Source: Anthoceros angustus (taxonomy: Eukaryota > Streptophyta > Anthocerotopsida > Anthocerotales > Anthocerotaceae). Taken from it: a stretch of DNA of 64,000 nucleotides. The position numbers and the translations under genes were made by a program. The notes below the pieces were generated by a model that did not search any database, was not told where the DNA came from, and worked only from the letters and a program-made list of their open reading frames with translations. Positions 59,001 through 64,000 of the stretch are shown in pieces (the first letter of the stretch is position 1; every line of letters begins with the position of its first letter). The stretch lies in NCBI GenBank assembly GCA_010909165.1, contig MU008171.1, positions 372,001 to 436,000 of the forward strand. Reading direction: 5' to 3'.

Positions 59001-61738
59001 AGCATCTTGATAGGAACCCCGAGTAAGCCCAGACTGCAGATTGAATCGCTCTATCCACCCAGATTCAGTTCCCAGTACAGCGAAATTTCCACAAGCACTG
59101 ATTGCACAAGCCTGCTCAATGAGGAACAAGGGATAGGAGTTACAAACTGGCATCCCAGGCCCCAAATCAATGAAACGAGGTTTTCCTTATATTCCCATTT
59201 CCTCTCAGCTTCATCGGTCACTGATTTAACTCACCTTAACAGGAGCAGGCAAATCTGTTGAAGGTGTCAACACATGTTCACCAATGACAAAATTTTGCAG
59301 ACGCCAAGAATATGCACTGCTGCTGTCAGCATGACAAGTCACGACATTGCACCAATCGCGCTCTCTGATCTCAGCTGCAAAAGGGGCAAGTGAACATCAT
59401 GTGAAGGAACGCTGAAGGATTGTATCTGACTTTGCAGATACAACTGGTCTGTTCATTCCTTCTCAGCGAGCTTACAGCACAGCCAATACCTACCAGCGGC
59501 AAACGCTAAAACAGGAGGCAGCTTCAGTTCCTCCTCCTGAAAGGACCAAACGGAAAGAAACAGATGCAGTCAGCACGCTCAGCATTGTCCATTAAAGACT
59601 TTATCATCTGTCCAGAATCCAACGAAAAACAACCTTCACACTCATTCTTTTTGCACGTTTTGCCACATGGCCCTGAGAAAGCTCTCTACTCTGTTGGTCC
59701 TGCATTGCAAAAATTGGGACGACTTAGCATCAAACAGCAGTGGTACCACCAGGTTCCACCCACAAAGGCACAATTTCCTGCAAGCACATTCTGACAGAAA
59801 AGGTGCATCATTGCTGGGAGAAACCAGTAAACCTGGATGGTGGAGAACACCCGAAAAGCTCGATCTTGACCAGCTGAGAGGATCAGCCGTCCACTTCCAT
59901 AGTAGCTGCGCTCATAGGTGAATTAAGTTGAAAAGAACAATAAAGCTGTACAGCAGTTCTCATAACACTCAAAAGGAAGAACATACCAGCTCACCTGACA
60001 CAAGTTGGGGGTGCACTGTGCCCACTCCTGAATCGCAGTAAGCGAGCTTCGCCATCACTGGTATCAAAAACCCACATCTGAACACAATCAGCAGGTACAG
60101 CTCTCTCAGTACCAGACAACTGATTGCCCACGTGCAATAGCGTCACGAAAGATGAGTAATGCCATGAACAGGACCTTCATCGAGTTGTCCTTCGCAACAC
60201 TGAGGAGTACAGGCTCACTAGCCAAAAAGTGAAGACCTGAAATCTCTCCATCATGGGCGTCTTTAATTACTGTCTGCAATTTGCGTTTGTCCAGATTCCA
60301 GATAGTGACCACTCCAGCATTTCCTCCTGCTGCAACCAAGGGCTGGCCGTCTGAACAAATTCAAGAACGTACTGTGTCAGCATACTGAAATCAGATAATG
60401 GATTTGAGGGTCACAGCTGTGAGTTAATGTCTATGCTGCAGTATACGGAACCCCTTGCTGAGATTTCTGGACCGCATATCATTTCAACTGACTGCAGCAA
60501 TATGAAAACGAATGTGCGAATCACCAACCAGTCCTGAAAGAGATGGCCGTGACAGGTCCCCTTGTTGTATGTGTAAACGTCACAACTGTCTCATCATACT
60601 TCAGGTTGTGCAGATGAAGCCGTCCGTCCGCACACCCAATCCCTACGACATCCAATGCAGGGGATGAAACGCAGGAGCATACTGGTGATCCCCAGCCCTT
60701 GAATTCATGTATCAGCTTTTCCGTGCTGATATTCCACAGCTGCAGAGGCCCTTCCTCACTTCCAATAAGCACCTGCGCAAAAGAAGTGGAGGATGCAAGT
60801 CAGTTCCATCGGCTCTGAAGATGACTACTCCCAAGATGAGAACGTTCCACTATTGATTGAAAAACGCAAGCTTAGACAGTCACTGCAGATCCACATGTGC
60901 TCTCTTACAACCATCAATCTAGCAAACACAGACCTCCCAGGTGCAGCAGAGGATTCACCTTGTTCAGGTAAGTGTCAGGGTGCACAATACAGGTGGGAGT
61001 GAAGCCAGCCCTGAGCTGAAATCCTCCAGAAGGTTGCTTCACATCATCTGCCTGTTCCTGTGAGGTGGGCCAGATGAAAACTTGTCCTTGTTTGTCGACA
61101 CTCAGAATGTGGTTGCCGAAGGCCAGAATATGTAGGACCTTGCTTTGATGGGCATCCCACTCTGCCACCTAGCATGTGGAAAAAAGAAAATCTGTTCAGC
61201 TGGCATTCCTATAAAATTTCTGGGCAAGTGTGTTAAAGCAGACAGGGATGCCCAAGGAAAAAAACACCTACCAGGTGGGCACGCTTGAAGACTGCAATCT
61301 TCCGGCCCGTGGCAGCATAGGTGTAGTCCCGAACGGTGGCCAGCGAGAGAATTCGATGCTGCAACTGAGGCCCTGCGAAGGCAAAGTACAAATTCGGTGT
61401 TGAGGGTGTGGATCCCTGGCTTGCTTTGCACAGCACAGCACCAGAAGGTGAAAAAATAGATGTTGCTTGTGATTGTACTGACCGACGATGATGAGTTGGA
61501 GTTTTGCGCACTGCGAACAGGGAGAGAAATAGGTGAGTAGAGCAAGCAGACAGGCAGCGCGCGCTCATTCGATCAAAATTTGCAAAACGAAAGACGAAAG
61601 CCTGTACGGTACATTGAAAATTTGCCAAGCTTGGCCGACGGTGAGGGTGACGAAGGTCTCGCTGCCCCGGCGCTGGATGGCCCAGGCCCGGCCGTCGGAC
61701 ACGAGGCCCAGCGCCCGGAAGGGCTGGAAGATGGACAT
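56046..61738 (-). CDS. UTP21: UTP21/WDR36 ribosome-biogenesis WD40 protein
   Basis: Homologue of yeast Utp21 and human WDR36, a subunit of the U3 snoRNP small-subunit processome (UTP-B) in the nucleolus. It starts MSIFQPFRALGLVSDG (61613-61738). Exons follow at 61483-61510, 61272-61372, 60959-61168, 60529-60772, 60175-60350, about 59996-60077, about 59835-59906, about 59490-59537, about 59235-59375, about 58907-59112 and then the duplicated block. The WD40 blades include HILSVDKQGQVFIW, GGNAGVVTIWNLD, SGGYDAVIK, RITDLCFSEDGKWLVSSSMDGTVRTWD and MLATAHVNKNAIYLW. The Utp21 C-terminal domain runs from ANRLLYSGVVDME through RNKPIAPPKKPEKAPFFLPTL to HVRCVVGFISQVN (last exons 56929-57211, 56596-56827, 56311-56510, 56046-56192). 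A 988-bp duplication repeats three exons; each copy carries frameshifts, and a full frame needs exons from both. A TATATA at 61843-61848 lies about 105 bp upstream of the start. Confidence 0.92.
56867..58842 (-). repeat. 988-bp near-identical tandem duplication inside UTP21
   Basis: Unit A is 56867-57854 and unit B is 57855-58842; both start gactgcaa(a)taacca on the plus strand. They differ by about one substitution (gacgtcgag / gacgccgag) and a few indels. Each unit contains the exons for VWDFRG, the FVGHTDRITDL blade and the start of the Utp21 domain. Unit A has 4 G where the VWDFRG exon needs 5. Unit B has that exon correct but loses 5 nt in the blade exon and gains 1 nt in the Utp21 exon. 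Confidence 0.95.
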
Positions 61739-61970
61739 GGCTGCCGCCGCCGGAGCCGAGCCGTCTCGATCTCAGCCTGCACGTGTGAATCCAGCCGCTG
61801 TTACACTGAGAGGCAGCAAAACAAATAGTTGTTTGTGCCACATATATAGGTTTCTACGTCGGCACGAACATATTTGGCGTATCGGTAGCTATGGCAGGAA
61901 GAGCCTCGATACCTATGAAAGGAAGTGCATGGTGGACGAATGAGCAACTGCTGTTCATGTTCGTGTGGAA

Positions 61971-63810
61971 TTAATGACAAGAGGAGGAGGAATCGGAGGG
62001 GTTGGGGGCTCGGTAGTCGGCGTTGGAGTAGGGCGAGAAGAAGTCGGCCCAGGCGGAGAGCTTCCGGCGGGCGCTCCAGCCGATGTCTCGGCACAGATCG
62101 TCGGCGTGCTTGATGTGCAAGATGGAAATGCAGAGGCGGGACATGAAGCGAGTGGCAGCCGAGACGCAGGCGGTCCAGCTGCGGATTTCCGTCTCCATGG
62201 CCGCCTTGCTCGGCAGCGGGCGGGCCAGCTTGCCTGCAAGCAGATGCGCCAGCCACCGCGCCCCAGCTCCGACGAGTGCACCGTGGACAGCCCTTCCTGG
62301 TAGCCTAGGAACGCCATGGCCGGGATGTCGGGGTGGATCAGGCCCTGCTTGCAACGACAGAGTGGGGTCAGGCCGGGCCGGGGCGGGACGGACGGGGCGG
62401 GCCGGGCCGGGCCGGGTGGGCAATGGGAGCAGAAAGGGGAGAAGGCGGGCGGGGTGTAGTTGCGCCTTACCTGTAGAGGGGGAGGAGGTTGTTGGAGCCG
62501 GTGAGGCGGTCGCGGTAAGGTTGAGGGAGCAGGGCCCGGAGCTTGCCGACGCCGTCGTAGCCGGTGCACATGATGACAACGTCGGCTTCCAGGTGCGTGC
62601 TGTGCTGGTCCAACAGCGTGATGCCGGTGGCGGACAGCGTCCATGAGGCAGCCTTGATGGGGCGGATGGCCCCGCTCTCCAGGCTGGTGAAGAAGGTGGG
62701 AGGAAGCTGCGGCAGGATGCAGCCTGCCAGGTCCTCCAGCAGCGGGTGCTCCGGCCGCAGCAGCTTCCTGTAGGAGCATCCTTGTTCGCCCTTGCCTTTG
62801 CCTTTGCCTTTGCCTTTGCCTGTTGGGTAGTGGAGGAGCAGTCCCCATTCCGCCACCCTGAACACCAGCCATCGCTGCAAATGCAAAGAGCATCCCCGAA
62901 GCGCAGCTGAATTAACCCATACTGCCTACAAAGCCTGCGTGCCGAGCATGATCCGAGGAATGTGGTCACTCACCAGGGGCGCGCAGATGTGCTGCAGGGC
63001 GGACTGGAGGGGGCCCTGGCCGGGCTGGCGCACCCAGAATTGCGCGAAGCGGGTGGAGAAGAGGTGGCCCAGGGGGAGCACGCCCAGCACCACCTTGTTC
63101 GGGGGGCATAGCCAGTGCGCGCGTCTGAAGAGCAGGGTGCAGCCCAGCGCCGGGTTGGCGGCCGCTACTTCCAGGGCCACGTCGATGGCGGTCTTCTGGA
63201 ATCCCATCACCACCACGCGCTGCCCGGCCACCAGCGCGTGCACGCCCGCCTCGTCCAGCCGGGAGTAGTCCAGCGCGTGCAGCACTTTGCCTCGGAACTG
63301 GGAAGCAGCCTCAGCTTCAGGTTGAGCAGCGAGCATGGGCAGAGGGCGGGGCAGGTCGCTGAAGAGGCCGCAGCACAGGACGAGGAAGTGGAAGTGCAGG
63401 AGCTGGTCGTCCGCTAGGCGGACCTCCCACCCGACGGCCTCCTCCTTCTCGTCCACTTCCGGATCCCGCCACGCCGAGATGGCCTGCACCGAGCTGCCGA
63501 GGCGGATGCGCGGCAGCAGCTTGAAGGCGCTGGCGTACGAGTGCAGGTAGCTCTGCACCTGCTCCTGCCATGGATTCTGCTCCTGCACCTCCTCCGGCCA
63601 CGGGAAGTCGCTCATCTCGTACTGCTGCTTGGAGGTCTGCAGGCGGGCCGTGGAGTAGCTGCTGCTCCACACGCCGCCCACGCACTCCCGGGCCTCCAGC
63701 ACCGTCACCTCCCATCCTGCGCTTGCTGCCTCTTGTAAAACGTATTTGCAAGCCAGCAGCCCGCTCACTCCCGCTCCCACTATCCCCACTCGCCGCTTCC
63801 TCTTCTCCAT
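61971..63810 (-). CDS. Plant flavin-containing monooxygenase (FMO1-like)
   Basis: Three exons (62974-63810, 62471-62874, 61971-62344) give about 538 residues once two one-base gaps are allowed for. The N terminus has the FAD-binding Rossmann motif RVGIVGAGVSGLLACKY, then LEARECVGGVWSSS and LQTSKQQYEMSDFPWP, typical of plant N-oxygenating and FMO1-like enzymes that use NADPH and O2. The second nucleotide-binding site reads VVVMGFQKTAID, a relaxed form of GxGxxG. Exon 2 has VVIMCTGYDG, and exon 3 has HPDIPAMAFLGYQEG. A Lys-Gly repeat (KGKGKGKG) encoded by (TTTGCC)n at about 62796-62825 interrupts exon 2. Substrate is unknown; relatives include pipecolate N-hydroxylase in systemic immunity. Frame breaks lie at CCC 62343-62345 and CCCC 62261-62264. 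Confidence 0.88.
62261..62345 (-). other. Two G-run frameshifts in FMO exon 3
   Basis: At the exon 3 start (62343-62345) three G follow the acceptor where four are needed to pass from LLPLYR to GLIHPDIP. At 62261-62264 four G are present where five would join HSSELG to ARWLAHLLAG. With both added, exon phases add up and the frame runs to the stop at 61971. Confidence 0.75.
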
Positions 63811-64000
63811 TCTTCCTCGACAGATCTACACTTCTACGCTGTCCCCAGCCTTCCGGAGCAGCACTGCCGTTGTGTGCAATGCCATCGATCCACGATCTCT
63901 TGCATGCTCATCTTCAGGAGGGACGCCCCACTACGTTTTTTTGTCTTGCGATCCTTCTCTGCATCACGAAGGAGCAGCTCATGCAGTGCACCAAACAGCG
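63811..64000. promoter_or_regulatory. FMO upstream region
   Basis: It lies directly upstream of the FMO start (minus strand). No clear TATA box or other gene is seen in these 190 bp. Confidence 0.3.

Noticed and set aside
1-64000. tRNA or rRNA genes
   Set aside because: No convincing B-box/A-box pair or rRNA core sequence was noticed by eye; a covariance-model scan would be needed to exclude them.

Overview
The window is nuclear DNA of a land plant. The evidence is spliced genes with GT/AG introns and plant-specific families: a PPR-DYW editing factor, a class II trehalose-phosphate synthase, an NPH3/RPT2-like BTB protein, a GH100 neutral invertase and a KANADI factor. The DYW domain ends in Gly-Arg-Pro instead of Asp-Tyr-Trp. 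DYW variants of this kind are known from lineages with U-to-C organelle editing (hornworts, ferns, non-Selaginella lycophytes), so a seed-free plant is favoured. Most introns are about 80-250 bp and the right half is gene-dense, which suggests a compact genome. The species cannot be fixed from the sequence.

Layout. 1-3.6 kb: repeat-like DNA with a very GC-rich minisatellite. 4.2-12.9 kb: a decayed Copia LTR retrotransposon with a perfect 5-bp target-site duplication (GTCTC); its 5' end and flank are duplicated in tandem. 15.1-18.0 kb (-): intronless PPR-DYW protein. 19.2-21.8 kb (-): LINE reverse-transcriptase relic. 25.0-27.8 kb (-): class II TPS. 29.9-32.5 kb (+): TFIP11/STIP G-patch splicing factor. 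35.5-38.9 kb (+): NPH3-type BTB protein. 40.9-42.7 kb: broken coiled-coil repeat ORFs and a perfect hairpin. 43.0-44.1 kb (-): second LINE relic. 44.7-47.2 kb (+): neutral/alkaline invertase. 47.8-48.9 kb (-): UBA-domain protein, divergent from a small membrane-protein gene at 49.1-50.3 kb (+). 52.7-55.7 kb (+): KANADI. 56.0-61.7 kb (-): UTP21/WDR36, interrupted by a 988-bp near-perfect tandem duplication. 62.0-63.8 kb (-): flavin-containing monooxygenase.

The genes do not form one pathway; they are ordinary plant genes placed side by side. The strongest cross-cutting signal is technical or evolutionary. In four otherwise intact genes (TFIP11, TPS, FMO, UTP21) the reading frame breaks almost only where a G run is one base short. 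In UTP21 the duplicated exon shows both versions, four G and five G, and the five-G version is in frame. Together with the two imperfect tandem duplications this points to uncorrected long-read assembly errors, although real pseudogenisation is not excluded. Biologically, the most interesting items are the GRP-ending PPR-DYW protein with an OSB-like PDF motif at its N terminus, the in-frame 123-nt intron of the invertase, the 24-bp perfect hairpin, and the unidentified coiled-coil repeat locus.
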